64,000 bases of DNA from Chryseobacterium antibioticum (GTDB taxonomy: Bacteria > Bacteroidota > Bacteroidia > Flavobacteriales > Weeksellaceae). Location of the stretch: NCBI RefSeq assembly GCF_012927325.1, contig NZ_JABBGI010000009.1:62001-126000 (forward strand), in the 5' to 3' direction. Shown piece by piece: positions 26,223-34,651 of this stretch. Numbering within the stretch: position 1 is the first letter of the stretch; every line of letters starts with the position of its first letter. Under the pieces are notes generated by a model. That model was not told the DNA's origin, did not search any database, and was given only the letters and a program-made list of their open reading frames with translations. Both the position numbers and the translations under genes were made by a program.

Positions 26223-28241
26223 ATGAAATCCATTCTATTAAAAACACAAACAATTACTTTCGTACTTTTTGGTTTTATGCTTGTTTTCGCACAAAAAAGC
26301 ATGAAACTTCCCACTGATGCCGTATTTTATATGGAAATCAACGGGAAACAACTCAATCAGAAAATCAATTGGCAGAAGCTTAATCCTTTACTGCACGAGT
26401 TAAGCAAAAAGAGCGAAGAAAAATCCTCGTGGAATGACTATTCCAAAACAGGGATTAAATATGATGCTACACAATATCATTACGCCAGTTTTAATGATTC
26501 TATACAAACGTATACCACTCATTTTATTGTAGACAATAAAGAGAAATTCCAGGAGTTCATCAACTCTACCAAAAGAAAAGGCCTGGAAATTTCTAAGAAA
26601 AAGAACTATTCGTTTGTAGATATCAACGATAATATCTTTGTGGCCTGGAACAATGATCGTGCTGTTTTGAGTATGGTGAATTATACCAAACCTTATAAAG
26701 CTCTGGAATGGGATGCTGAAGTAGATAGTGCTGCGACAGCGGCTGTTGAGGCTGCTGCTGTAGCGGACAGTGCTTATGCCATAGAGCCGGAAAAACCTTT
26801 CGATTACAAAGAAGAAATCATCAACCTGAAGGATGAGATCAAATATTTAAAAGATAACATCAGAGAAAATAACAAGGAGATTACCAGAATTCAGAAAGAT
26901 ATCAAGTATCTGGAAAAGAATCATAAATATCCGAAGGAAAACGTTGATACGCAGCATTCTGAAGGTGAACCGGATGTTTATCCTAAAGAAGAGGAGTATG
27001 TAGAACCTGCAGTAGATTCTGCATATCAGAAAGAACTGGACTCCATGAATATTGAGAATTTCAAGATCGTCAAGAAAATTGCAGAAGATCGTTTTGATCA
27101 GTATTTCAGTTCCAATTTAGAACTTGAAGTTCCTAAATCCATGCTCAATTTCAGAGACCCGAATTCTGATGTGTTCGTCTACACAGATTACGGGAAAATG
27201 GTGAATGACGGGATCTACGGAAAAATGATGAAGCAACTGGAATTTTGGCAGTTCCTGAGAAATGTATACAATTCAGATTCATCTTACAATTTATATTTTG
27301 ATAAAGACAAAGTAAAGCTGGTGAATAATTATCAGCATAAAAATCCGGAAACCCAGAAAACGATTTCATCCGTTTATAAAGGGAAGAAGAACAAAAAACT
27401 GGCAGAACTTATCAATGAAAAAAGCATTGGTTACTACGTAATGAATGTCAATGGAGCTAAATCTTTTGACATGATGTACAGCCTGCTTCAGGATTCAGGA
27501 GAAGGCGAATATAAAAAGGAGATGGAACTGGTGATGGAAACCATGAAAATTATTCTGGATGAAGAAGCTATCGCTAAAATAGCCCCAGGAAACGGAATTT
27601 TTGTACTGAATGAATTAAAATCCAAAAAGGTAGATTATACAGACTACGAATATGATGATGACTACAATGAAAAAGAAGTAAAGAAAACTAAAGATGTAGC
27701 CGTTCCGAATTTTACGTTTGCTTTTGCAACAGAAAACGAAGGCTATTGGAACCGTGTGTTCAATGTAATGGCTACCAATAAACATTTGTCTAAGAAATTC
27801 TCAAAAATCGGAAACTTTTACTCATTTAAGGATGAAAAAGGGGACGGATATATGGATCAATTGTACATGACGGTAAAAGATGGGATCGTGTATCTGACAA
27901 GTTCTACAGACAATATTACCCCTCAAAGCCAATCTGATATTTCTAAACAATGGGCTAAAGATTCATCTAAATATCCGTTATCCGGAAGACTGGATATGCA
28001 GAAACTTATGATCGGCTTGGAAAAAGAATTTAAAACACCTTCTGAAAGAAAAACATTGGATCTGTTCAGAAAAAATGTAGGTGAAGTTTACTTCAGAACT
28101 GAAGTAAAAGGAGAAAGTTTCGAAACAGAAATAGATTATAACATCAAGAATTCTTCGGAAAACAGCCTGATGTATTTCTTTGATCTGTTTGATGAAATTT
28201 TTAAAATTAAAGAATCAGAAAAGAAGCCTCAAATCCTGTAA
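26223..28241 (+). CDS. Large exported protein with coiled-coil insert, DUF4836-like
   Basis: A 672-residue protein with a signal peptide (~1-23, ending FAQK). The mature N-terminus, MKLPTDAVFYMEINGKQLNQKINW, matches the P-x-DA-V-x-I-x-K-x-L start typical of DUF4836-type Bacteroidota proteins. Residues ~165-275 form an insert: Ala-rich start (AATAAVEAAAVADSA), then a heptad-like coiled coil (INLKDEIKYLKDNIRENN), then a Glu/Pro/Tyr-rich stretch. The C-terminal half repeats beta-rich elements like the N-terminal part. The stop is directly followed by the next ATG, and that protein starts with the same motif, so the two look like paralogues. Function unknown; periplasmic or surface location expected. 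Confidence 0.6.
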   Translation: MKSILLKTQTITFVLFGFMLVFAQKSMKLPTDAVFYMEINGKQLNQKINWQKLNPLLHELSKKSEEKSSWNDYSKTGIKYDATQYHYASFNDSIQTYTTHFIVDNKEKFQEFINSTKRKGLEISKKKNYSFVDINDNIFVAWNNDRAVLSMVNYTKPYKALEWDAEVDSAATAAVEAAAVADSAYAIEPEKPFDYKEEIINLKDEIKYLKDNIRENNKEITRIQKDIKYLEKNHKYPKENVDTQHSEGEPDVYPKEEEYVEPAVDSAYQKELDSMNIENFKIVKKIAEDRFDQYFSSNLELEVPKSMLNFRDPNSDVFVYTDYGKMVNDGIYGKMMKQLEFWQFLRNVYNSDSSYNLYFDKDKVKLVNNYQHKNPETQKTISSVYKGKKNKKLAELINEKSIGYYVMNVNGAKSFDMMYSLLQDSGEGEYKKEMELVMETMKIILDEEAIAKIAPGNGIFVLNELKSKKVDYTDYEYDDDYNEKEVKKTKDVAVPNFTFAFATENEGYWNRVFNVMATNKHLSKKFSKIGNFYSFKDEKGDGYMDQLYMTVKDGIVYLTSSTDNITPQSQSDISKQWAKDSSKYPLSGRLDMQKLMIGLEKEFKTPSERKTLDLFRKNVGEVYFRTEVKGESFETEIDYNIKNSSENSLMYFFDLFDEIFKIKESEKKPQIL

Positions 28242-29480
28242 ATGAACAAAAAGAAACTTATTGCCCCGTTAATTCTTTTACTCGCAGCCGCGATTTATTT
28301 TGTGTTTTTTTATACAGACAAAACATTAAAGCTGGTCCCTAGAAATGCAGATGCGGTTGTTTTAATCGATGTGAAAAAATTAACGAGGCAATATATTTCA
28401 AACCTGGTTGTGCATCCCTCAAAATGGTCGGGAAGCAAAACAAAAGATAAAAAGGAGATTTCGTTAAAAGATTCAGGCATCAGAATTCCGGATTTTTTAC
28501 AGATTTTCCATCTCAAAGACACCAGATTCTCGGAATGGTACAGCGTGGTTGAACTGAAAGACCCGCAAAAATTCATCACTTTTTTAAAAAACCATCATTT
28601 TGTAAACAAAGGGAAAGACCTCTTCCAGAAAGATCAGATTTTCATTAAGATAGAAGGTGAAAACGGAATCATAGGAACTTCCGCTTCAGCTTTTGAGACT
28701 ATCAAAAATCAGCTCTTCCAATCTTCCGGAAAAAATACGCTGACTGCCGATCAGTTTATTGCTCATACCGCAGGAAGTATCTCCTTCATTTCAGGACAGA
28801 AAATTCAGAATTTTTCTATCGAATTAAAAGCAGATGAAATTGAAATAAAGAATACAACAGATGTCGGAACTTTAGCTTCTCTTATTTCAGAAGTTCAGAA
28901 AAAAAATCACTTTTTAGAAGCAGAATTAGATGCCCGTAATGTGAAAAATTACGCCCGATTTTTCAATAAAAGCTTAATAGACTCCTCTCAAATCAATTAT
29001 TTTAAAGCAACCGCTGATCTTGAGCAGGTGAATGATACCGTTATCAGCTACGGCTATGACGATAATTTTAATGAAATCGAGAAAAAAACCGTTCAGAAAA
29101 TTATTCAGCCCAATTATGCGATTAATCTTCAGAGTTCTGTTCCCGAAAAAACATGGGAATATTTTCAGCATAAAAAATGGATCAATGCCCAGAATCAATT
29201 CACAGCGATTCCTTTTCAACCCAACCATATCGATAGACGGAGCGGAGGGCTTGTCATTCAATCTACAAGGAAACCGGTATCTTTATCCCCAAATCTTGCA
29301 CAAAATTATATCTTCATCAAAAATAGCCCATTGCTCCTCTCATCGTTAAGTATTTTAACATCAACAGAGAAAAAACTGCTTTCAGACCTTGAGTATATAT
29401 TTTACGGAAATAAAGCAGAAAATTATTGGGTGAAGATCAAAGCTAAGAAGGGAAAACTGCCTTTAATTTTAAGATGGTAA
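28242..29480 (+). CDS. Membrane-anchored protein, paralogue-like partner of the preceding gene
   Basis: A 412-residue protein with an N-terminal membrane anchor (~5-24, APLILLLAAAIYFVFFY) and a large exported part. It begins LKLVPRNADAVVLIDVKKLTRQY, closely analogous to the start of the upstream protein, then shares the order strand-rich domain, segment GTSASAFETIKNQL, and a second half beginning INYFKATADLEQVND. It starts at the base after the upstream stop (zero spacing), implying coupled translation and a fixed ratio of the two products. No family is recognised with confidence. Confidence 0.6.
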   Translation: MNKKKLIAPLILLLAAAIYFVFFYTDKTLKLVPRNADAVVLIDVKKLTRQYISNLVVHPSKWSGSKTKDKKEISLKDSGIRIPDFLQIFHLKDTRFSEWYSVVELKDPQKFITFLKNHHFVNKGKDLFQKDQIFIKIEGENGIIGTSASAFETIKNQLFQSSGKNTLTADQFIAHTAGSISFISGQKIQNFSIELKADEIEIKNTTDVGTLASLISEVQKKNHFLEAELDARNVKNYARFFNKSLIDSSQINYFKATADLEQVNDTVISYGYDDNFNEIEKKTVQKIIQPNYAINLQSSVPEKTWEYFQHKKWINAQNQFTAIPFQPNHIDRRSGGLVIQSTRKPVSLSPNLAQNYIFIKNSPLLLSSLSILTSTEKKLLSDLEYIFYGNKAENYWVKIKAKKGKLPLILRW

Positions 29481-29515
29481 AAATCCTGTAATCCTAAAAA
29501 ACTGACTGAGTATTA

Positions 29516-29854
29516 ATGACTTTATCTGAAATTGCATTACTGAAAACGTTCACCCATTATTTTTTACATCTGGTTTTTCCGGTTTTCATTGTCCTGATCT
29601 TTTTCCGCAAAAACTGGAAAAAAGCATACCTTATTATGCTGGCCACGATGCTGGTAGACCTGGACCATATTTTTGCCAATCCGGTGTTCAATCCATCAAG
29701 AAACAGCATAGGTTTTCATGTTTTACATTCCTATTATGCCATGGCGGTGTATTTTTTGCTGTTCTTTTTTAAGGGAAATATCAGAATTGTAGCCATTGGT
29801 CTTTTGTTTCATATGCTGACGGATTTTCTGGATTTTAACCTGTGGGTGCACTAA
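29516..29854 (+). CDS. Small membrane protein, DUF6122-like
   Basis: A 112-residue protein with about four membrane helices. Conserved polar residues sit in the membrane: FTHYFLHLVFPVF, MLVDLDHIFANPVF, HVLHSYYAMAVYF and a C-terminal HMLTDFLDF. This His/Asp pattern recalls YdjM-type membrane-bound metal-dependent hydrolases in miniature and matches what I recall of DUF6122. A hydrolase role is an inference from the motif only. It lies 35 bases after the envelope gene cluster and may be its fourth member. Confidence 0.6.
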   Translation: MTLSEIALLKTFTHYFLHLVFPVFIVLIFFRKNWKKAYLIMLATMLVDLDHIFANPVFNPSRNSIGFHVLHSYYAMAVYFLLFFFKGNIRIVAIGLLFHMLTDFLDFNLWVH

Positions 29855-30013
29855 GAGGATGGAAGAAGGAGGCTGGAAGTTAATATTCAGTTTTAATATC
29901 AATTGCGGTGATAGTAAATTAACAAAGTAGGATGTAAAAGAATAAAAAGGGAGTAGTGGTTATCCTTTATGACCCCAATAACTTCTCTCTTCCAACTTCA
30001 GACTTCTTACTTA
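29855..30013. repeat. Intergenic purine/pyrimidine repeat pair
   Basis: A purine-rich stretch at ~29857-29881 (ggatggaagaaggaggctgg, then aagtta) and a pyrimidine-rich one at ~29981-30011 (cttctctcttccaacttcag, then acttctt) look like degenerate inverted copies of a (T)TCCAAC/TTCTAAC unit. Similar strings occur in other gaps of the window (31.17, 39.18 and 46.55 kb). Confidence 0.45.
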
Positions 30014-30088
30014 TTAGATTAAAATATGATTAATATTTTCTTTTGATATTTCAAATTTCATAGATTTTTTGTATTTTGTAGACACTTT

Positions 30089-31159
30089 ATGAGATTAAAA
30101 GAACTTTTACATTATACGTATATTTTTCCTGTTTTAGCGGTAGGATATTATTTTTCCGGACTGATGGGGGGCGGAGTTTTTTATGATATTATCGCAGGAC
30201 TTCTGCTTACCGGAAGTGTTTTATCCGCAGTACATCACGCAGAAGTGGTGGCTCACAAAGTAGGGGAACCGTTCGGAACGATCATTCTTGCCTTATGTAT
30301 TACCATTATTGAAGTTGCGCTGATCATCTCGCTCATGGTCGCCGGCGGAGATCAGGCGATCACGCTGGCCAGAGATACCGTTTTTGCTGCCGTCATGATT
30401 ATTCTTAACGGAATTCTGGGGATTTGTATCCTTGTGGGTGGCGTTAAATATCATGAACAGTTCTTTGCAAGAACTTCTGCGACAACCTATTTAGTGAGCA
30501 TTGTTTCCATTCTGGTGCTTACTCTGGTTCTTCCCAATTTTACTTCAAGTGTCAACGGACCTTTCTATAACGAAGCTCAGCTTATTTTTATTTCCATTGC
30601 GTGTCTTGTGATCTACGGAGTCTTTCTAATGGTGCAGACCGTGCGTCACAGAAGCTACTTTATCGTTCCCGATGAACATCCTGAGGCGCATTATATCCCT
30701 TCATTAAATAAAACGCTGATAAGCTTTGGCTTTTTGGTCGTATGTCTTGTTATTGTAGTGTTGATGGCTAAAGGACTTTCCGGAACCATAGAAGGAATGG
30801 TACAGAGCATAGGTGCTCCGAAATCGTTGGTTGGGGTAATAATTGCAGGTGTTGTGCTTCTTCCTGAAGGAGTGGCTGCCATACGTGCCGCAAGAAGCAA
30901 TCAGATACAGTCCAGTTTAAATCTGGCATTGGGGTCTGCGTTGGCAAGTATCGGACTGACTATCCCGGCAGTATCTACCGTTTGTATTGTGTATGATATT
31001 CCATTGGTTTTAGGGCTTGATAAAAAAGATATTATTCTGCTTTCACTATCCGTATTTATTGTCATGCTTTCTTTAAGCCGCGGAAAAACGAATGTCCTGT
31101 ATGGAACTGTTTTATTGGTGAATCTTGCCGCCTATATCTTTACGGTCATCGTCCCATAA
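30089..31159 (+). CDS. Calcium/proton (cation/H+) antiporter, ChaA family
   Basis: A 356-residue protein with about 11 membrane helices in two related halves, as in CaCA-type exchangers. The first-half signature GEPFGTIILALCITIIEVALI (59-79, acidic Glu75 in the helix) and a second-half counterpart LVGVIIAGVVLLPEGVAAIRAA are the conserved alpha-repeats with ion-binding Glu. VKYHEQFFARTSA between them is typical of ChaA. It would export Ca2+, or Na+/K+ at high pH, using the proton gradient. The gene is flanked by repeat-like intergenic DNA on both sides. Confidence 0.88.
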   Translation: MRLKELLHYTYIFPVLAVGYYFSGLMGGGVFYDIIAGLLLTGSVLSAVHHAEVVAHKVGEPFGTIILALCITIIEVALIISLMVAGGDQAITLARDTVFAAVMIILNGILGICILVGGVKYHEQFFARTSATTYLVSIVSILVLTLVLPNFTSSVNGPFYNEAQLIFISIACLVIYGVFLMVQTVRHRSYFIVPDEHPEAHYIPSLNKTLISFGFLVVCLVIVVLMAKGLSGTIEGMVQSIGAPKSLVGVIIAGVVLLPEGVAAIRAARSNQIQSSLNLALGSALASIGLTIPAVSTVCIVYDIPLVLGLDKKDIILLSLSVFIVMLSLSRGKTNVLYGTVLLVNLAAYIFTVIVP

Positions 31160-31213
31160 CATTCCTCACTAGCAAACTCTCAAACCCAAAACTCTCCGAC
31201 TCTCAAACTTGTA

Positions 31214-31594
31214 TCACAGCCTCCTCGCGAGCTCCATTTTAAAAGCCATCAGCTTAGCAATATTTTCGGATTTATAAATGGCCATTTCGGCATTTTCTCC
31301 GACGAAATTCTCTTCAATCGTTGTTCTCCAAAGCTCAAGCCAACGGTCAAAATGCTTCTGCTCCATAGCCTGGATTTCGTTGATTGGAAAATGGACTCCC
31401 ATAGGATTTCCTTTGTAGCTCATCTGCCCAAACAGAATAGATTCCCAGAATGAATACATTTTCGGAAGGTGCTTGTCCCAGTCTACTTTCGCGACATCGC
31501 TGAAGAAAAATCCAATCGTCTCATCTTTAATAACTTTGGTGTAAAATGAGTTAACAAGGTGTTCAATATCCTCTCTTGATTCCAATTTTTTCAT
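31214..31594 (-). CDS. Group III truncated haemoglobin
   Basis: A 126-residue single-domain globin. Group III features: VNSFYTKVIKDETIGFFF at the A/B helices, LPKMYSFWESILFG, the pre-E stretch YKGNPMGVHFPI, and the proximal haem ligand His81 in EQKHFDRWLELWRTTI. Such globins bind O2, NO or other ligands in the cytoplasm and are linked to microaerobic or NO-stress physiology. It converges with the ChaA-like gene (54-base gap) and is divergent from the channel gene. Confidence 0.92.
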   Translation of the reverse strand: MKKLESREDIEHLVNSFYTKVIKDETIGFFFSDVAKVDWDKHLPKMYSFWESILFGQMSYKGNPMGVHFPINEIQAMEQKHFDRWLELWRTTIEENFVGENAEMAIYKSENIAKLMAFKMELARRL

Positions 31595-31639
31595 ATTTCA
31601 AAAGTACTGCAAAATCAAATTAAAAATTCAATCATCAGC

Positions 31640-31674
31640 TTGATAAATTTCATGAAAACAATATTTTATCTTTG
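31640..31674 (+). promoter_or_regulatory. Flavobacterial-type promoter for the channel operon
   Basis: -7 element TATCTTTG at 31667-31674 fits TAnnTTTG, with a possible -33 TTG at 31640-31642 (24-base spacing, slightly long). It lies ~80 bases before the ATG at 31753. Confidence 0.5.
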
Positions 31675-31752
31675 CATGGTAAAAGGGATACATCGCAAAA
31701 AAGCAAATTTGTTTTTTTGAGGTTAATCTGAACAAAAAATAAATCATATAAA

Positions 31753-32724
31753 ATGGCAAGAGGCTTCAGACAGAAGATTCGTCAGAAAAACACTGAAAAC
31801 AGTGGTTTTGGAAGCAATGCATCCGGAAGGTTCATCAATAAAGACGGGCTTCCGAATGTAAAGCGAAGAGGCGTAAATGTATTCAACAGACTGAGCTGGT
31901 ATCATACCATGCTGAACCTGTCGACTTTCCGTTTCCTATCCTATCTGGTAATCGCATATATTCTGATTAATCTGGTATTTGCGATGATCTATTACCTCAT
32001 TGGAGTAGAGCACCTTACCGGAATCGATAAAAGTGATCCGCTGAACGAGTTCATTGATGTGTTTTTCTTCAGTTCGCAGACCTTTACCACCGTAGGGTAC
32101 GGGAGGATTGCGCCTGTAGGCTTTACAGCGAGTCTGGTGGCTACTTTTGAAGCTTTTCTGGGATTGCTTACCTTTGCCATTGCAACGGGACTTTTCTACG
32201 GAAGATTTTCACGGCCGAGAGCTTACCTGAGGTTTTCGGATATTGCTGTTATTGCTCCGTTCAAAGAGTCGCGGGCTTTGATGTTCAGGCTGGCACCTTT
32301 TAAAAATAATGCTTTGACTGATGCTGATGTCATTGTTTCTGCAGCTATTGAAGTCATAGAAAACGGGTCTCCGAAAAGTAATTTTTATTCTTTAAAGACC
32401 CATTTAAGCAAAATCAATACGCTGGCACTGAACTGGACAGTGGTTCATGAGATCAAAGAAGACTCACCATTTTACGGCTTTTCGGATGAGGATTTTAAGA
32501 ATACGGATATTGAGATTATTGTTCAGGTCCGTGCCTTTGATGAAGTCTTTTCCAATACTGTGGTGCAGAGATCTTCGTATGTCTCGAAAGAGATTGTGTA
32601 TGGAGCTAAATTTACCCCGATGTACTACCCGGATACCAATGATCAGACAACGATATTGGATCTGGATAAAATTAACGAATACCAAAAAACAGACCTTCCG
32701 GCTATGGCCGAGGATAATGAATAA
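31753..32724 (+). CDS. Inward-rectifier-type potassium channel (KirBac-like)
   Basis: A 323-residue two-helix channel. TM1 lies at ~58-82 (FRFLSYLVIAYILINLVFAMIYY). The pore helix and selectivity filter TTVGYGR place T113-V-G-Y-G117. TM2 is at ~122-148 (ASLVATFEAFLGLLTFAIATGLFYGRFSRP). The C-terminal ~170 residues form the cytoplasmic Kir domain (YLRFSDIAVIAPFKESRALMFRLA, ALNWTVVHEI). It conducts K+ down its electrochemical gradient. A basic N-terminal tail (~1-40) precedes the slide helix (RLSWYHTMLN). The stop is directly followed by the ATG of the next gene. Confidence 0.92.
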   Translation: MARGFRQKIRQKNTENSGFGSNASGRFINKDGLPNVKRRGVNVFNRLSWYHTMLNLSTFRFLSYLVIAYILINLVFAMIYYLIGVEHLTGIDKSDPLNEFIDVFFFSSQTFTTVGYGRIAPVGFTASLVATFEAFLGLLTFAIATGLFYGRFSRPRAYLRFSDIAVIAPFKESRALMFRLAPFKNNALTDADVIVSAAIEVIENGSPKSNFYSLKTHLSKINTLALNWTVVHEIKEDSPFYGFSDEDFKNTDIEIIVQVRAFDEVFSNTVVQRSSYVSKEIVYGAKFTPMYYPDTNDQTTILDLDKINEYQKTDLPAMAEDNE

Positions 32725-33213
32725 ATGAATTTAGACCTTTATAAAAAACAGGCTTTACAGAAGCAGAAGGAACATAAAAAGTTTCTGGAAGGACTGAAAA
32801 AGAAACCACCCAAAAACCTTGATTATATAGTCCAGGAGACCCATGATGAAGTTTTTGATGAAGTAGATTGCCTTCAATGCGCCAATTGCTGCAAAACAAC
32901 CGGACCTTTATATACCGAAAAGGACATCGAACGCATTTCCAAGCATCTGCGCATGAAGCAGGTTGATTTCGAATCAAAATTTTTAAGGGTAGATGAAGAT
33001 AATGACAAGGTACTTCAAAATCTTCCCTGTTTTTTCCTGAATAATGACAATACTTGCTCCATCTATGAAGTAAGGCCGAAAGCCTGTCGTGAATACCCGC
33101 ATACAGACCGGAAAAAAATCTACCAGATCAACGATCTGATGCTGAAAAATACAGTGATCTGTCCCGCTGCATTTGAATTCGTTGAAAAGATGATGAAGAA
33201 TATTTCAAAATAA
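32725..33213 (+). CDS. YkgJ-type cysteine-cluster protein
   Basis: A 162-residue protein whose cysteines form the YkgJ (CxxCxxCC) pattern: Cys49, Cys52, Cys55 and Cys56 (CLQCANCC), then Cys102 (LPCFFL), Cys111 (TCSIYEVRPKAC) with Cys121, and Cys146 (VICPAAF). These probably bind zinc or an Fe-S cluster. Members of the family are widespread but poorly characterised. It begins at the base after the channel's stop codon, so the two are co-translated; that pairing has no established explanation. The Lys-rich N-terminus (~1-30) is likely helical. Confidence 0.85.
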   Translation: MNLDLYKKQALQKQKEHKKFLEGLKKKPPKNLDYIVQETHDEVFDEVDCLQCANCCKTTGPLYTEKDIERISKHLRMKQVDFESKFLRVDEDNDKVLQNLPCFFLNNDNTCSIYEVRPKACREYPHTDRKKIYQINDLMLKNTVICPAAFEFVEKMMKNISK

Positions 33214-33327
33214 ATCCTACTTTGTAAAATCTCTTAAATAATAATAAAGTACGTTAAATAAGACTCTTACACATAATTTAATAAAAACTGTGTCGTTTAA
33301 TTTAAACAACCATTTAAATATTGTATT

Positions 33328-33660
33328 ATGAAAAAGTTAGTTTTAACAGCAGCGTTTACTTTAGTCGGCGTAATCGCAGTATCGGCACAAACACAGACAC
33401 AACCGCAAAAGCCAGCCGATACCACCACTAATAACCAGACCACTCAAACTCAACAGCAGAATACACAAACGGGCAGTTCTACTGATGCTCAGAAACAAAA
33501 TACCACTGCTACTGCAACGGTAGATGCAGCAGCCACTCCGGCCACAACAGTTGATGCTACGGCCACAGTGAATGCAGAGACTACTACAGATGCTGCAAAA
33601 CCTTCAGAAGCCACAAGAGCAGAAAGAAAAGCTAAGAAAAAAGCAAAGTCATCGAAGTAA
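33328..33660 (+). CDS. Small exported Thr/Gln/Ala-rich protein with basic tail
   Basis: A 110-residue protein with a clear signal peptide (~1-21, ending AVSAQ). The mature part is low complexity, dominated by Thr, Gln, Asn and Ala (TTTNNQTTQTQQQN), then Ala/Thr/Val (ATATVDAAATPATTVDAT), and ends in a Lys/Arg-rich tail (RAERKAKKKAKSSK). No fold can be assigned. It may be an intrinsically disordered periplasmic or surface protein. It is monocistronic with its own terminator. Confidence 0.65.
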   Translation: MKKLVLTAAFTLVGVIAVSAQTQTQPQKPADTTTNNQTTQTQQQNTQTGSSTDAQKQNTTATATVDAAATPATTVDATATVNAETTTDAAKPSEATRAERKAKKKAKSSK

Positions 33661-33681
33661 ATATTGAACAAAGTAGAAAGG

Positions 33682-33714
33682 AAATCCTAGGGCGTAATGT
33701 CTCAGGATTTTTTA
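33682..33714 (+). terminator. Terminator after the small exported protein
   Basis: Inverted repeat aaatcct / aggattt (33682-33688 and 33704-33710) with a 15-base loop, followed by tttt. It lies 22 bases after the stop. Confidence 0.6.
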
Positions 33715-33807
33715 TTGGTAATCAATTAATCAAAGTATTATTTATGTATATTTCCTGTTGAGGAAAAATATAACAGAAACCAACCAGGCCAACAGCCTTT
33801 TTATTCA

Positions 33808-34548
33808 ATGAAAAGATTAAACCCTTCGATTAAGCATCATTTACTGATAGGAATCCTCCTCGGTATCTGGCTTTTCATCTTCGCTTTTCTTATAAGACCA
33901 TTTGATGATGGAACAATAAGCCTTAAAGTATGGGTTCTTATCAGTACCGGATTTAGCTTGATTGCTTTTCTATGTTATGGTGTACTGGCAGTAATTCAGA
34001 AAAGGATTTATTATAAACGGTCAGAATGGAACGTTGGATTTGAAATAATGAGCCTCATTTTTTTTCAACTTTTTTACGCGATAAGTACATATGGGTTTTA
34101 TAAAAGTCCTGTTTTAGATGGAGGATATGATTTCCTTGAATTTGTAAGTACAATTACCCTTAAATTAGCTTTAATTTCCACGCCAATATTAGTTTTGGCC
34201 AGGATGTACGTTGTTACATTAATTCCTGCCAGGGATGATCGTATCATAATCAGAGGGGAGAATAAACTGGATATTTTAAACATTAAAAAAAGTGATTTAA
34301 TCTGTGTTTCCAATGCACAAAATTATGTTGAAATTTTCTTTATAGACGGTAATGATTTAAAAACAAAGCTTATTCGAAGTACTCTAAAAAAAATTCAGAG
34401 TGACTGTGATTTTTTGATTCAGGTTCATCGTTCCCATTTAATAAATCCGTCTCATTTTAAGGCCTGGAAAAATCAGGATACCATTTTTCTTACCCAGCTT
34501 GAAATACCTGTTTCTAAAAATTACAGGGAACGTTTACTATCCTTATAA
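33808..34548 (+). CDS. Membrane-bound LytTR transcription regulator
   Basis: A 246-residue protein with four predicted membrane helices in the first ~140 residues (LLIGILLGIWLFIFAFLI, VWVLISTGFSLIAFLCYGVL, SLIFFQLFYAIST, LKLALISTPILVLARMYVV). A LytTR DNA-binding domain follows (~148-246): IIIRGENKLDILNIKKSDLICVSN, YVEIFF, IRSTLKKIQ and FLIQVHRSHLINPSHF. There is no receiver domain, so signal sensing is probably by the membrane part. It is upstream of, and co-oriented with, an amidohydrolase gene (gap 103 bases with a weak hairpin), which is a possible target. Confidence 0.85.
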   Translation: MKRLNPSIKHHLLIGILLGIWLFIFAFLIRPFDDGTISLKVWVLISTGFSLIAFLCYGVLAVIQKRIYYKRSEWNVGFEIMSLIFFQLFYAISTYGFYKSPVLDGGYDFLEFVSTITLKLALISTPILVLARMYVVTLIPARDDRIIIRGENKLDILNIKKSDLICVSNAQNYVEIFFIDGNDLKTKLIRSTLKKIQSDCDFLIQVHRSHLINPSHFKAWKNQDTIFLTQLEIPVSKNYRERLLSL

Positions 34549-34582
34549 TTTTCGTACCTAAAACCTCATATTTTATCCCTAA

Positions 34583-34612
34583 CTCCTGAAATCACATGGT
34601 TTCAGGGAGCAT
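34583..34612 (+). terminator. Weak hairpin between LytTR regulator and amidohydrolase
   Basis: Imperfect inverted repeat ctcctgaaa / tttcagggag (34583-34591 and 34600-34609), one bulged base, followed by an interrupted T-rich stretch. It could attenuate or terminate the regulator's transcript. Confidence 0.4.
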
Positions 34613-34651
34613 TTGTATTTATTTTGCCTTTCAAATAAAAATAAATAATTT

